From CAIKZJ01 sp964626015 (GTDB taxonomy: Bacteria > Bacteroidota > Ignavibacteria > Tepidaquicellales > Tepidaquicellaceae), in contig CAZVCC010000066.1 in NCBI GenBank assembly GCA_964626015.1, positions 1 to 15,744 on the forward strand: a stretch of DNA of 15,744 nt, written 5' to 3'. Below the pieces are notes generated by a model. That model had not been told where the DNA came from. It made no database searches and worked only from the letters and a program-made list of their open reading frames with translations. Positions 1 through 7,938 of the stretch are shown here, piece by piece (positions within the stretch are counted from its first letter, which is position 1; each line of letters opens with the position of its first letter). The position numbers were made by a program, and so were the translations under genes.

Positions 1-105
1 AACTATCAACTGACAACTATCAACTGACAACTATCAACTGACAACTATCAACTGACAACTGACAACTGACAACTATCAACTGACAACTATCAACTGACAA
101 CTATT
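1..105. repeat. Heptanucleotide tandem array, 15 units
   Basis: Fifteen uninterrupted 7-bp units built from two variants, AACTATC and AACTGAC, which mostly alternate; the last unit is AACTATT. The array starts at the window edge, so its full length is unknown. Its last unit contains the stop codon (TAG on the minus strand, 101-103) of the nuclease gene, so the array abuts and slightly invades the 3' end of that gene. A similar 7-bp periodicity recurs at 6811-6866 and in two coding stretches. Confidence 0.97.
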
Positions 106-3100
106 TCAAGACCACCAACTTCTTCGCTGCCCTGAAATTTTCCGTATTCAAAACATAGAAATAAACTCCGCTCGAAAGACTACCTGCTTTAAATTCCGCA
201 GTATAATATCCTGCCTTCTTAAACTCACTGTTCAAAACTCTTGCTACTTCACGCCCTGTAACGTCATAAATCAAAATCGAAACCCTGCTGTCAACAGGCA
301 AATCAAAATTAATCTTCGTCACAGGATTAAAAGGATTCGGATAGTTCTGGCTTAAATCAAACTTCTTCGGCACACCTATTTCAACCTCACCGCTAAGCTC
401 AAAGTACTCGTAGTTTCCGTTCACATCCACCTGCTTTAACCTGTATTTATACTTTCCTGTATTCAGGTTTTTATCCTCATAGCTGTAGCTCGTCGGTGTA
501 TTCTTCGTCCCTTGTCCATTGATATATCCAATATTACTAAATTCTAAATTCTGACTTCTAACTTCTGCTCTCTCCAAAAAGAACCCCGCATTATTTATTT
601 CGCTCTCCGTCACCCAGTTCAGCTTTATGTTTCTGTAAGCAACGGATGATGCAAAGGATGAAAGAGTAACAGGCAAAGGCTGGTCAGTACCCGAACCCGT
701 AAAATCACTGAATGAACTTACGCCATCATATGAAAGTACATTTCCTGAAATTAAATTTCCTTTTGTCCATGCTGTGCCATTCCACTTCCAGCAGTAAAGA
801 GCACTTTGACTTCCTGTTCCTGCCAAATCAGCTTCCTGCATCGTGAATGTGGCATTACAGTTAAATCCGGAAATGTTATTCTGTGATATCGTCCAGTACC
901 TGTTAATCCGCAGAGGTGAAGTTGAGTTCTCAGGATGCACAACATTCTTTAGATTTAAACTCACATAAGCACCCGTCCCAAAAACACCTGACGTAAAATT
1001 CAATGTTACAGGTGAATACTCCGCTGCATCTGTGTTATCGCCAACAGGGAAAGTAAAAGAACCTATACCGTTTAAGTACTTTATAACCTGCCCTGTACCA
1101 TCAGCAACTATCAAATTCGAAGTTGAAGGAGTGCCGCTGATTGTAGAAGTAGCACCAAGGGTCAGATCATTTGACCCAAGAATGATATTTCCATTTGTCA
1201 AAGTTAGAGTACCATTAATCATAATGTTACCGCTAAGAGTTATATTTACTCCGTTGCTGTTTACAGTTATATTTGTATAAGTCCTTGAAGGAATTTCTTG
1301 GCTAGATGTTATATTTCCACCTATTACGTGCGTTCCAAGTCCGTCGTATGTATCAATCGCATACTGCTCATATTCTAATGAAGGATTAAATACAGTAGGA
1401 TTTGATGTTACCGGAGTATATACTGTACTTTTTCTTCTTAGAGTTTTATCTACAGTTGAAACACCTCCGGAAGACCATGATGTACCCGGATCAAAACCAA
1501 TTTCTCCGAATATATCGATTTCTACAGCTGAAGGTTCTATTGTTGTTCCAGTAATAATATCTGCCGCTTTGTAAATTGCTATTGCATCATCACCGTTAAA
1601 ATTTATTACTGTACTATTTGTTAAATTTGCTAATGCTAAAATTGAAGCATTAGCCAAAGGATTTGCTATAACGTATGTTGAACCCGGATTTAGATTAGTC
1701 GGATTTGTGAATGTTAAAACATTCGATGCATTCGGACGGTTTGCTCCATTAGAAAAAAGTGCAAGTTTGTAATCTGCCAGATTAATTGTCGAAGTTGATG
1801 CATTATAAAGTTCAATGGCTTTATTATTTGAACTGCCTTCAACATACTCGGATATCAAAAGCGGAATTTCAGTTGTTCCTGCTGTCAGCTGACTGATAGC
1901 CGGAACATTATCTATTTTGTAATTTCTCGAACTTCCGTTTCCGTTAAATGAATAAATCCTGAAGTAATAAGTTGTTGAAGGACTCAAAGATGAAAATAAA
2001 TGTTCACCAATTCCTGTCCCGTAATTGATTACAGCATTTCCGTCAGCCAGGTTTCCGTCGTCTTCATAAGTTAAGCCGTCGTCAGGTGTCGTAAATGAAT
2101 TATTGTTATTGGCAAGAATCAAATACCCTGAAGGAGCCTGTGTACCAGCCAATGCATCGGTCCAGTTCAATGTAATGGAGGCAGAAGATACATTATGCGT
2201 AATCAAATTCGTCGGTTGATTTGTCGGCTCTGCAGCAAGTACGGCATTTCCCGACACTGCGTTTGTTTTAGGTATCGTTCCGTTAATTTTATAATTTCTT
2301 GAAGTACCGTCGCCATTGTAAGAGTACACAATGAAATAATACTTCTTTCCTGCTGTTAAATTCGTAAAAGTATATGAATTTGATCCTGCCTGATGTGTAA
2401 CGTATTTCACTTTAAAACTGTCAAGTGCTGTGCTTTCAGCAAGTGAGTATCCGTCTATAGGCACATAGTAAGAGTTTTCATCATATACCTGAATAAGATA
2501 TCCCGAAGGTAATACAGCCCCCGTCGCTCCTGTCCAGTTCAGAGATATTGAGTTATCTGTTCCGGATGTTGATAGTCCTGTTATATGATTACTCGGCTCG
2601 GATGAATAAACAGGGCTTTGTTTTGTTAAATCATTAAAGTTAATGTAATTTACGTATTCGGGATGGTCAACAAACGGGTTCCTGTTCTGCTGTATGCTTT
2701 CGATATAATTATTTCTATCCACTTCCCATTTATCGGGCGGGTCCTGTCTGTGCCAGTCCAGAAGAACCTGAACACTCTGCGGGGCTTCGCCCAAAGCAGG
2801 AAGCTTTGTTCCGTTCAGCCAGTTAAAAGTCCAGTTATATCCATTCAGATCGTCATATCGGATACACATATAAAGCAAAGCTCTTGCTGCATTGCCTTTG
2901 TGCTGGTTTCTCGGCTCAAAAACGTTTTGATTCGAAGAGTTTTTCCCGTATTTGCTTTCAAGAAAAGAGCTGGTAACAGTCGTAACGATTCCAAGAGGAT
3001 GATTGCTTCTCACGCCGTTTGCACCGTTTTGATGTGTGGGAAAGAGGTGATACTGGTCAGCATATTCATTCCCTGACTCACTTGGATGAGTAGGCATCCA

Positions 3101-3415
3101 GCTGTGACACCAGGTATGCTCACGGCTGAAGACATCCCATACAAAAGTACCCGTATATGTATATAAATGACCGCTGTAAACACATATTACTCCTCTTGTG
3201 CTGCCGCTTACGAGAAATGATGCATAGTTTGCAATATTTGTTTCGTCGAAATTATCGTATGAAATCTTAGTGTATGGACTTCTGACGCGTGTTTTTAAAT
3301 CAGTTACAAATCCTGAATTTCCGGTATTAATCGAAGAATAGTATAAATCGTTCTGTGCATTTAATACAACTGTAAACAACAGAAAAATTGCAGATAGGAA
3401 ATATTTTATTTTCAA
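101..3415 (-). CDS. Secreted endonuclease I family nuclease with FN3-like, lamin-tail-like and T9SS sorting domains
   Basis: Probably an extracellular non-specific nuclease of 1104 residues, exported by Sec and then by T9SS. A signal peptide covers residues 1-20 (cleavage after VLNA). The endonuclease I (EndA/NucM-like) domain spans about 24-256. It shows REH at 98-100, DQYHLFPT at 120-127 followed by N133, R136 and N138, GNAARA at 174-179, and QNRNPFVDHPEY at 243-254, all positions conserved in this metal-dependent family. Two fibronectin-III-like modules follow (about 270-392 and 396-512), then a lamin-tail-like domain (about 517-680, LLISEYVEGSSNNKAIELYN), a Gly/Asn/Thr-rich beta region (about 700-905) and a C-terminal T9SS type A domain (about 1010-1104, SQNYPNPFNP). 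The start is TTG at 3415: an in-frame TAA lies 9 nt upstream and the next Met would remove the signal peptide. Nuclease family and T9SS export are well supported; substrate and role (DNA scavenging, biofilm DNA) are inference. Confidence 0.93.
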   Translation of the reverse strand: MKIKYFLSAIFLLFTVVLNAQNDLYYSSINTGNSGFVTDLKTRVRSPYTKISYDNFDETNIANYASFLVSGSTRGVICVYSGHLYTYTGTFVWDVFSREHTWCHSWMPTHPSESGNEYADQYHLFPTHQNGANGVRSNHPLGIVTTVTSSFLESKYGKNSSNQNVFEPRNQHKGNAARALLYMCIRYDDLNGYNWTFNWLNGTKLPALGEAPQSVQVLLDWHRQDPPDKWEVDRNNYIESIQQNRNPFVDHPEYVNYINFNDLTKQSPVYSSEPSNHITGLSTSGTDNSISLNWTGATGAVLPSGYLIQVYDENSYYVPIDGYSLAESTALDSFKVKYVTHQAGSNSYTFTNLTAGKKYYFIVYSYNGDGTSRNYKINGTIPKTNAVSGNAVLAAEPTNQPTNLITHNVSSASITLNWTDALAGTQAPSGYLILANNNNSFTTPDDGLTYEDDGNLADGNAVINYGTGIGEHLFSSLSPSTTYYFRIYSFNGNGSSRNYKIDNVPAISQLTAGTTEIPLLISEYVEGSSNNKAIELYNASTSTINLADYKLALFSNGANRPNASNVLTFTNPTNLNPGSTYVIANPLANASILALANLTNSTVINFNGDDAIAIYKAADIITGTTIEPSAVEIDIFGEIGFDPGTSWSSGGVSTVDKTLRRKSTVYTPVTSNPTVFNPSLEYEQYAIDTYDGLGTHVIGGNITSSQEIPSRTYTNITVNSNGVNITLSGNIMINGTLTLTNGNIILGSNDLTLGATSTISGTPSTSNLIVADGTGQVIKYLNGIGSFTFPVGDNTDAAEYSPVTLNFTSGVFGTGAYVSLNLKNVVHPENSTSPLRINRYWTISQNNISGFNCNATFTMQEADLAGTGSQSALYCWKWNGTAWTKGNLISGNVLSYDGVSSFSDFTGSGTDQPLPVTLSSFASSVAYRNIKLNWVTESEINNAGFFLERAEVRSQNLEFSNIGYINGQGTKNTPTSYSYEDKNLNTGKYKYRLKQVDVNGNYEYFELSGEVEIGVPKKFDLSQNYPNPFNPVTKINFDLPVDSRVSILIYDVTGREVARVLNSEFKKAGYYTAEFKAGSLSSGVYFYVLNTENFRAAKKLVVLK
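536..570. repeat. Heptad run inside the T9SS coding region of the nuclease
   Basis: Five 7-bp units (ACTAAAT, TCTAAAT, TCTGACT, TCTAACT, TCTGCTC on the plus strand) are translated in frame as AEVRSQNLEFS, about residues 950-960. The run resembles the intergenic array at 6811-6866 and is nearly identical to 9365-9399 in the other T9SS gene. Confidence 0.75.
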
Positions 3416-3535
3416 ACCCTTTTAACCCTGAATATATTTAAAAAGAAAAATATACCTATTTTGGAAGTGAATTTTAATTCAAAAAGTGATAATAGCAGTG
3501 CAGGTTGAACAGCATCTATTCCTTAAACAAATCTA
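3416..3535. other. Gap between the protease and nuclease genes
   Basis: This AT-rich 120-nt gap holds no gene. Just after the protease stop codon on the minus strand, GTGATAG (3539-3533) could pair with CTATTATCAC (3495-3486), which is followed by TTTTT. That gives a weak terminator-like arrangement with a long loop of about 37 nt. A perfect 12-bp palindrome, GAATTAAAATTC, follows. No clear promoter for the nuclease gene is visible. Confidence 0.3.
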
Positions 3536-4024
3536 TCACGAGTCAACATTCTCCGGAAGTATTCCCAGTTTTCTAAGTATAATTCCCGCAAATCTCCTCA
3601 TTGATTTATACACCGAATACTTAAAAAGCGGTATCGGAAAAAACCCCACCCATACTTTTCCTGCGAAACTCCAGAACCCTTTTGTATGCTCCCTTCTTCT
3701 CCCTTTCCTGAACGAAACTCCTGCAATACCTATCGCTTTATTTGTATTAAAAGGTCCTTCTGCCTTACTCTGTGCATCTCCTCTTAAAAATATTTTCCCA
3801 CCATCAATCTTTATAATTCTGTGCAGTACATATTTATTTGTATCTTTTTCCAGAAGTATTATGTCGCATCTTTTTAATTCCTCATTTATCGGTATCAGTT
3901 CTATCTCATCACCGTTGTAAATAAAAGGCACCATGCTGCTTCCCGTAGATGTGAACCTTACGGGTTTGCCTTCTGAAAGCGATTTCCTTATTACGGGAAT
4001 AAGATGCTCGAGCGATACTATCAT
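3536..4024 (-). CDS. S26 (signal-peptidase I/SipW-like) serine protease, candidate RiPP leader peptidase
   Basis: A 162-residue protein resembling the S24/S26 peptidase fold. The candidate nucleophile is Ser30 in TGSSMVPFIYNGD (27-39), matching the SxMxPxxxxGD box of signal peptidases. YVLHRI (65-70) supplies His68 where bacterial LepB would have Lys, and LRGDA (80-84) supplies the conserved Gly-Asp. This is the Ser-His type seen in archaeal, ER and SipW enzymes. I see no strong N-terminal anchor; the C-terminal part (about 117-152) is hydrophobic and basic and may associate with membrane. Its start codon overlaps the kinase stop codon by 4 nt (ATGA), so the two are translationally coupled. 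Such peptidases recur in RiPP loci, and removal of the peptide leader is the natural inference here. The exact cleavage site is unknown, and a separate housekeeping role cannot be excluded. Confidence 0.8.
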   Translation of the reverse strand: MIVSLEHLIPVIRKSLSEGKPVRFTSTGSSMVPFIYNGDEIELIPINEELKRCDIILLEKDTNKYVLHRIIKIDGGKIFLRGDAQSKAEGPFNTNKAIGIAGVSFRKGRRREHTKGFWSFAGKVWVGFFPIPLFKYSVYKSMRRFAGIILRKLGILPENVDS

Positions 4025-4887
4025 AAAACAGACCTTACCAATTCAACAACATCGGAAGTCGGTTTGCATGAAAGCTTATAAACAGGGACTTTAGCGGTTA
4101 TTGATGTAATGTTCGATATGGCAAGACTTGAAAGCTTCTCATCCCAGTAAGGGAAAAAAGATCTTGCAATCAGCTTCGGCACCACTTCCGAAATAGGCAT
4201 TCGTTCAATACGGTTTTCCTCCGACTTTTCAATCATTACAATTACCGAAAGAGGTACTTTATGATTTTTCGCAATATTGGCGGTACCACCCCACGGCGTC
4301 CCGTAACAAAAAACATCCTCACCTATTATTCTGACGGCATTCCTGTCTTCATTAAATACCATCGTCCCCTCAAAGTTCTGCCAGAGCCTGCTCTGCGTGC
4401 TTTTACCTTCACCCGAATGCCCGACGAATAAAACTCCCTTTCCATTATCGTCCAGTCCCGAAGAATGAAATACAGCACCCTTATTGAACTGAATTGCGGC
4501 ACGTAATACAAGCTCAAAACCAGCCGTATTAAGCAAGCCGCTTTGTTTATTGTAGCTGCCGTTAAGCGAAACAGAAATATTCTTCCAGTCACCTGCCGTC
4601 GAAACTATCCCCATCGGCTCTTTGCTGTCATAGTTTATAACAGCATTAAAGTATTCCCCTTTCCTGTACATTTTCCATATATCACCCGGGTCATACAAAA
4701 GTCTGCCGTAATCGTCATCAAGATTTTCAGTTTGTTTAACAAAAATGTTAACACCATCTTCAGCGAAGCCCTCTTCAGTGCTAAATGACAGCGGCTTCTC
4801 TGAAATTAGTCCGTTTAAAGGTATTTCACTTTGAACCTTCAGTAATAAATCAGCTATCTTTAAAATTATTTTATTCTTTTCTTTCAT
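4021..4887 (-). CDS. HPr-kinase/PEPCK-like P-loop kinase of a peptide-modification locus
   Basis: A 288-residue protein related to the C-terminal domain of HPr kinase/phosphorylase. The P-loop is GHSGEGKST (156-164), preceded by a HSSG motif (141-144) and followed by NEDRNAV (179-185) and GTPWGGTAN (197-205), the order found in HprK-like kinases. The N-terminal about 130 residues are poorly conserved and lack the HprK N-terminal domain signature. Canonical HprK phosphorylates HPr Ser46, but stand-alone homologues occur in lasso-peptide and other RiPP loci, where some phosphorylate a Ser of the precursor peptide. Given its coupling to the protease and nearness to PqqD and radical SAM genes, I infer a peptide-modifying kinase. 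The precursor tail (T54, T55, S58) offers possible acceptors. The ABC gene ends 49 nt upstream, so the two are probably cotranscribed. The precise substrate is unproven. Confidence 0.82.
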   Translation of the reverse strand: MKEKNKIILKIADLLLKVQSEIPLNGLISEKPLSFSTEEGFAEDGVNIFVKQTENLDDDYGRLLYDPGDIWKMYRKGEYFNAVINYDSKEPMGIVSTAGDWKNISVSLNGSYNKQSGLLNTAGFELVLRAAIQFNKGAVFHSSGLDDNGKGVLFVGHSGEGKSTQSRLWQNFEGTMVFNEDRNAVRIIGEDVFCYGTPWGGTANIAKNHKVPLSVIVMIEKSEENRIERMPISEVVPKLIARSFFPYWDEKLSSLAISNITSITAKVPVYKLSCKPTSDVVELVRSVL

Positions 4888-4936
4888 TCACTAAATTTCA
4901 ATTTAAACCGCAAAATTCGGGTCGATTATTTAGAAT

Positions 4937-6649
4937 CTATTCTGTAAGAGAAAATTTTTCTTGAACTGCAAACTCAGACCCGTAAGCATGGCTGATAAGG
5001 AAAATTATTCTGTCATTTTTAATCCGCAGCAGATTCTCAAAGAAAGTCTTTTCCGCCTCTGCATCAAGCCATCCTGTCGGCTCATCGAGCACAAGAATCC
5101 TTGCATCAGAATATATTGCCCTTGCAAGAGCTATCCTCTGGTTTTGCCCCATACTCAGCTCAACGCCATTTTCAAACTGCCTTCCGAGCAATGTGTCATA
5201 CCCTGATTTTAGTCCTTCCACAACTTTGTCGGCAGTACTGATTTCAGACGCATGAAAAAGTTTATCCTCGTCCCCATCAATCATCAGCCCGCCTAAAATA
5301 ATATTTTCCCTCACCGTGAATTCATAAGTAGAAAAATCCTGAAATATAATACCGATGTTTTTCCGTAGTTCTGTAATATCAAAACTCTTTATATCTATCC
5401 CGTCAAACAAAATTCTCCCCTCCGTACAGTCATACAGCCTGCAAATGAGTTTCAGACACGTTGTTTTTCCCGAGCCGTTTTCTCCTATTATCTTATAAAT
5501 CCCTCCCGGTTTCGCATGCAAAGTCAATCCGTTTATAACCTTTTTGCTCGTTCCGGGATATGCAAAGGATACATTCTCGAAAGTGATACCGTTTTCTAGT
5601 TTATCAGGAAAAGAAACAGGATTGTTCGGAGAATTAATTTCAGGTTTAAGTTTAAGAAACTCAAAAAGATTGTTAAGAAAAAGTTTATTCTCATACAACC
5701 CCGATACGCCCGAAACAACCGACTGTACAAATCCCTGTCCCCTCCTGAAAGCTTCAAAAAACATCACAAAACTTCCTATCGTAAGTACACCCGCTGCCGC
5801 GTCTATGCTTAAGAAATAAATAACCCCTGCAAGAGATATCGTTTCAACAACAGCGGAAATAACATAAAGCCTGCTTCTTTTAACCGATATTTTAAGTATG
5901 TTCTCTGCAATGATTTTTCTAATCGAATCGTGCTTCTTACCAAAATACTCTTTCAGGTTATAAACCCTCAGCTCCTTCGAAAATTCGCGTTTGGTCAGTA
6001 TATCAAAAAAGTAAGCTGCTTTTCTGTAAAGCGGTGTATTCTGCTTTCTCCACTCGTATAAATTCCTTTTATTTGCAAACCTTAAGATAAGAGAAGGAAT
6101 CCCCGCGGCAACCAGTATTAGTACTACAAGCTTAGAAAATACCATCAGCACGGCTAAAACACCCGCCAGCGAAATCACACCCGAAACAATTCCCGTAATA
6201 TTATTCAGCACCATCACAGGCCTGAAATTCACCTCTTCACGGGCTCTGTGAAAGATGTCATAGTATTCAGGATTGTCGAAATACTCTAAATCAAGATTGG
6301 CTGATTTTTCCTGAACAAGATTACTTAAATAATCCCTCAGCTTTTGAGAAGAAACTTCATCATTCAGTTCTTTTAATACATCAGTAATCCGTATAAGCAA
6401 AAACACTCCGCAAAATACCGCTGTATAAAACCACACGTCACCCGTATCTTTAAATGAAGAAGTGAAAAGATATGAAATAGAATCAACAAGAAGTTTCAGC
6501 AAATACAGCAATCCGACGGGTAAAATACTTTGCAGAATTATTAGAACAATTCTGACCGCAAAGTCTTTACGTCCGCTTTTATAAACGTAACCTATTGCTT
6601 CCTTAAGGTTAGCAAAATCGTGTTTTAATTCTTTTACGCTGTATTTCAA
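4937..6649 (-). CDS. ABC exporter, fused membrane and ATPase domains
   Basis: A 570-residue half-transporter of the type I exporter (MsbA/LapB-like) fold. Six hydrophobic segments are expected between about residues 30 and 310 (clear ones near 32-55, 72-88, 150-170, 172-188, 262-280 and 283-300). The ATPase domain has Walker A GENGSGKTT (389-397), Q-loop Gln437, signature LSMGQ (498-502, in place of LSGGQ), Walker B ILVLDEPTG (518-526) with catalytic Glu523, and H-loop His554. It should work as a homodimer. There is no N-terminal C39 peptidase domain, so leader removal would need another enzyme, which fits the S26-like protease two genes downstream. The start is TTG at 6649; an in-frame stop lies 6 nt upstream, so no longer form is possible. 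Export of the modified peptide is inferred from context. Confidence 0.92.
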   Translation of the reverse strand: MKYSVKELKHDFANLKEAIGYVYKSGRKDFAVRIVLIILQSILPVGLLYLLKLLVDSISYLFTSSFKDTGDVWFYTAVFCGVFLLIRITDVLKELNDEVSSQKLRDYLSNLVQEKSANLDLEYFDNPEYYDIFHRAREEVNFRPVMVLNNITGIVSGVISLAGVLAVLMVFSKLVVLILVAAGIPSLILRFANKRNLYEWRKQNTPLYRKAAYFFDILTKREFSKELRVYNLKEYFGKKHDSIRKIIAENILKISVKRSRLYVISAVVETISLAGVIYFLSIDAAAGVLTIGSFVMFFEAFRRGQGFVQSVVSGVSGLYENKLFLNNLFEFLKLKPEINSPNNPVSFPDKLENGITFENVSFAYPGTSKKVINGLTLHAKPGGIYKIIGENGSGKTTCLKLICRLYDCTEGRILFDGIDIKSFDITELRKNIGIIFQDFSTYEFTVRENIILGGLMIDGDEDKLFHASEISTADKVVEGLKSGYDTLLGRQFENGVELSMGQNQRIALARAIYSDARILVLDEPTGWLDAEAEKTFFENLLRIKNDRIIFLISHAYGSEFAVQEKFSLTE

Positions 6650-6683
6650 AATTTAAGGTAAGAAAAATCTTATGCTCTAAAAA

Positions 6684-6716
6684 ATTATACTCTAAAATAG
6701 CACATTTTTAAAACAA
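6684..6716 (-). promoter_or_regulatory. Possible promoter of the ABC-kinase-protease genes
   Basis: A TATAAT hexamer within GAGTATAAT lies about 35 nt before the TTG start. TTGTTT is 21 nt upstream, longer than the sigma-70 norm of 16-18 nt. The same GAGTATAAT string occurs upstream of the 1491-residue gene, and GAGTATAAA upstream of the 400-residue gene. Tentative. Confidence 0.25.
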
Positions 6717-6766
6717 AAAGTATTTTAAAGTGATGAGTAATTATTTTGAATGCTGTACGTTCTTTG

Positions 6767-6780
6767 TCCGCCGCGGCGGA
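6767..6780. repeat. GC-rich 14-bp perfect palindrome
   Basis: TCCGCCGCGGCGGA is self-complementary along its whole length and stands out in an AT-rich gap. As RNA it could form a 5-bp stem with a 4-nt loop. It shares the CCGCGG core with palindromes at 8344, 10185 and 10336. It may be a dispersed REP-like element or a weak terminator. Confidence 0.7.
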
Positions 6781-6810
6781 TTCACTGTGGCGATTCGTGG
6801 CGAACAAGAC

Positions 6811-6866
6811 ACTACTCACTACTTTCTACTCACTACTTACGTCTTACTTCTAACTTCTTACTTCTC
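6811..6866. repeat. Heptanucleotide array abutting the radical SAM stop codon
   Basis: Eight consecutive 7-bp units of consensus ACTNCTN: ACTACTC, ACTACTT, TCTACTC, ACTACTT, ACGTCTT, ACTTCTA, ACTTCTT, ACTTCTC. The stop codon of the radical SAM gene (6865-6867) lies at the array's end, the same arrangement as at the nuclease gene (1-105). Confidence 0.85.
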
Positions 6867-7938
6867 ACAGCTCTTTTATCCCGAATGCTTCCTTGCGTTG
6901 TTTTGTAACTTCGCATAGATATGGAACGGGTTCATTTAAAGTTTTAGATTCTAAGTAAGATGCTGCAGGACATGTATTGCAAATACTGTTTAAATTGCAT
7001 GTACTGCATGTTGAGGTTTTCTTTGATGATTCATCTATGTATTCGCATACTTTCTCCCACGCGCCCTTAAATCCTAGTTCCAGCACGGGTGCTGCGGGAA
7101 GAGGAAGGTCTAAACATGCGTTCATTTTACCGTCAGCGCTTATCATGAACGATGATTTTCCCGCCGAACAATAAAATATTTCATCACGTGTTCTGGAAGT
7201 TTCTGATTTGTTGTACTGTAATGAAAGTTCGTACAGCTCTCTGGAACTTGCGTTGTCTTCTTTTTCCAATCGAATTATTTCTTCTGCTGTTAATCTCGAT
7301 TCTTTTATCGCTGAGACTGCACCGTCCGTCCGCTCCGTTAAAAGCCAGCTCGATAAAAACGGCAATCCCCAATCGTGAGCCATCTTCTTCATTGCTTCCA
7401 GTTCATGTTTGTTCTGCTGTACAATGGTTGTCTTTAATACCGGTTTTATTCCAACAGTTAAAAGGTTCTCTATTCCATCGCAGCACAACTTGAATCCTTT
7501 TGGATTTTTAGTTACAGTTTCATATGTACCCTGTGTTGCACCATACAGTGTTATTTCTATCTTGTTAGGTGGAGCTGCCGATAACCTCTCCGCTGCAGAT
7601 TTTGTTACTAAATTGCCGTTAGAGTATAGATTCAGCACCGTACCCATTTTCCTGATTGGTTCGTATATTCTAAAAAAATCAGGACGAAGGAATATCTCAC
7701 CCCCGGTTAATGTTATGAATACAAGTCCGTTTTGCACGCCGTCCTTCGCAATACGTACCCATTCTTCTGCCGTCATTTCTTTATCTTTTGCCGTCTTGCT
7801 GCATGCATGCTCCGCAACGTAACACATTGTGCAGGTAAGATTGCATCTTTTGGTGAGTTCAAACATTCCCGATGCAGGCTGACGATGCTCTGACGCTTTT
7901 TTTATTAATAAGTCTAAAAAATCCGGGTCTGATTTCAT
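6865..7938 (-). CDS. Radical SAM/SPASM peptide-modifying enzyme (PqqE-like)
   Basis: A 357-residue enzyme with the radical SAM cluster motif CNLTCTMC (Cys32, Cys36, Cys39), which binds the SAM-cleaving 4Fe-4S cluster. The SAM-contact motif TGGE is at 78-81. The C-terminal SPASM domain has Cys257, Cys275, CSTCNLNSICNTC (Cys311, 314, 320, 323) and Cys342, the seven-cysteine pattern for two auxiliary clusters. Family members (PqqE, anaerobic sulfatase maturases, sactipeptide and ranthipeptide synthases) make C-C, C-S or oxidised linkages in peptides. Its start codon overlaps the PqqD gene's stop by 4 nt (ATGA), strong evidence of joint function. The likely substrate is the two-cysteine peptide encoded upstream, perhaps giving thioether links; the chemistry cannot be read from the sequence. 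The stop codon lies in a heptanucleotide array. Heme-biosynthesis-type SPASM relatives are an alternative, less likely beside PqqD. Confidence 0.93.
   Translation of the reverse strand: MKSDPDFLDLLIKKASEHRQPASGMFELTKRCNLTCTMCYVAEHACSKTAKDKEMTAEEWVRIAKDGVQNGLVFITLTGGEIFLRPDFFRIYEPIRKMGTVLNLYSNGNLVTKSAAERLSAAPPNKIEITLYGATQGTYETVTKNPKGFKLCCDGIENLLTVGIKPVLKTTIVQQNKHELEAMKKMAHDWGLPFLSSWLLTERTDGAVSAIKESRLTAEEIIRLEKEDNASSRELYELSLQYNKSETSRTRDEIFYCSAGKSSFMISADGKMNACLDLPLPAAPVLELGFKGAWEKVCEYIDESSKKTSTCSTCNLNSICNTCPAASYLESKTLNEPVPYLCEVTKQRKEAFGIKEL

Larger units (their letters stand above)
6650..6864. other. Gap between radical SAM and ABC genes with palindrome, heptad array and possible promoter
   Basis: This 215-nt gap breaks the otherwise tight gene string. 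It contains the heptanucleotide array, a 14-bp GC-rich perfect palindrome and an AT-rich stretch before the ABC gene. On the minus strand TATAAT (6689-6684) preceded by TTGTTT (6716-6711) could be a promoter, but the 21-nt spacing is long. If real, the export, kinase and protease genes would have their own promoter. Confidence 0.35.

Noticed and set aside
3486..3920. 144-codon plus-strand frame opposite the protease
   Set aside because: It lies antisense to a gene with clear S26 motifs and has hydrophobic, low-information content.
7152..7493. Plus-strand frames inside the radical SAM gene and other long genes
   Set aside because: They are antisense shadows of well-supported minus-strand genes and show no protein-family signatures.
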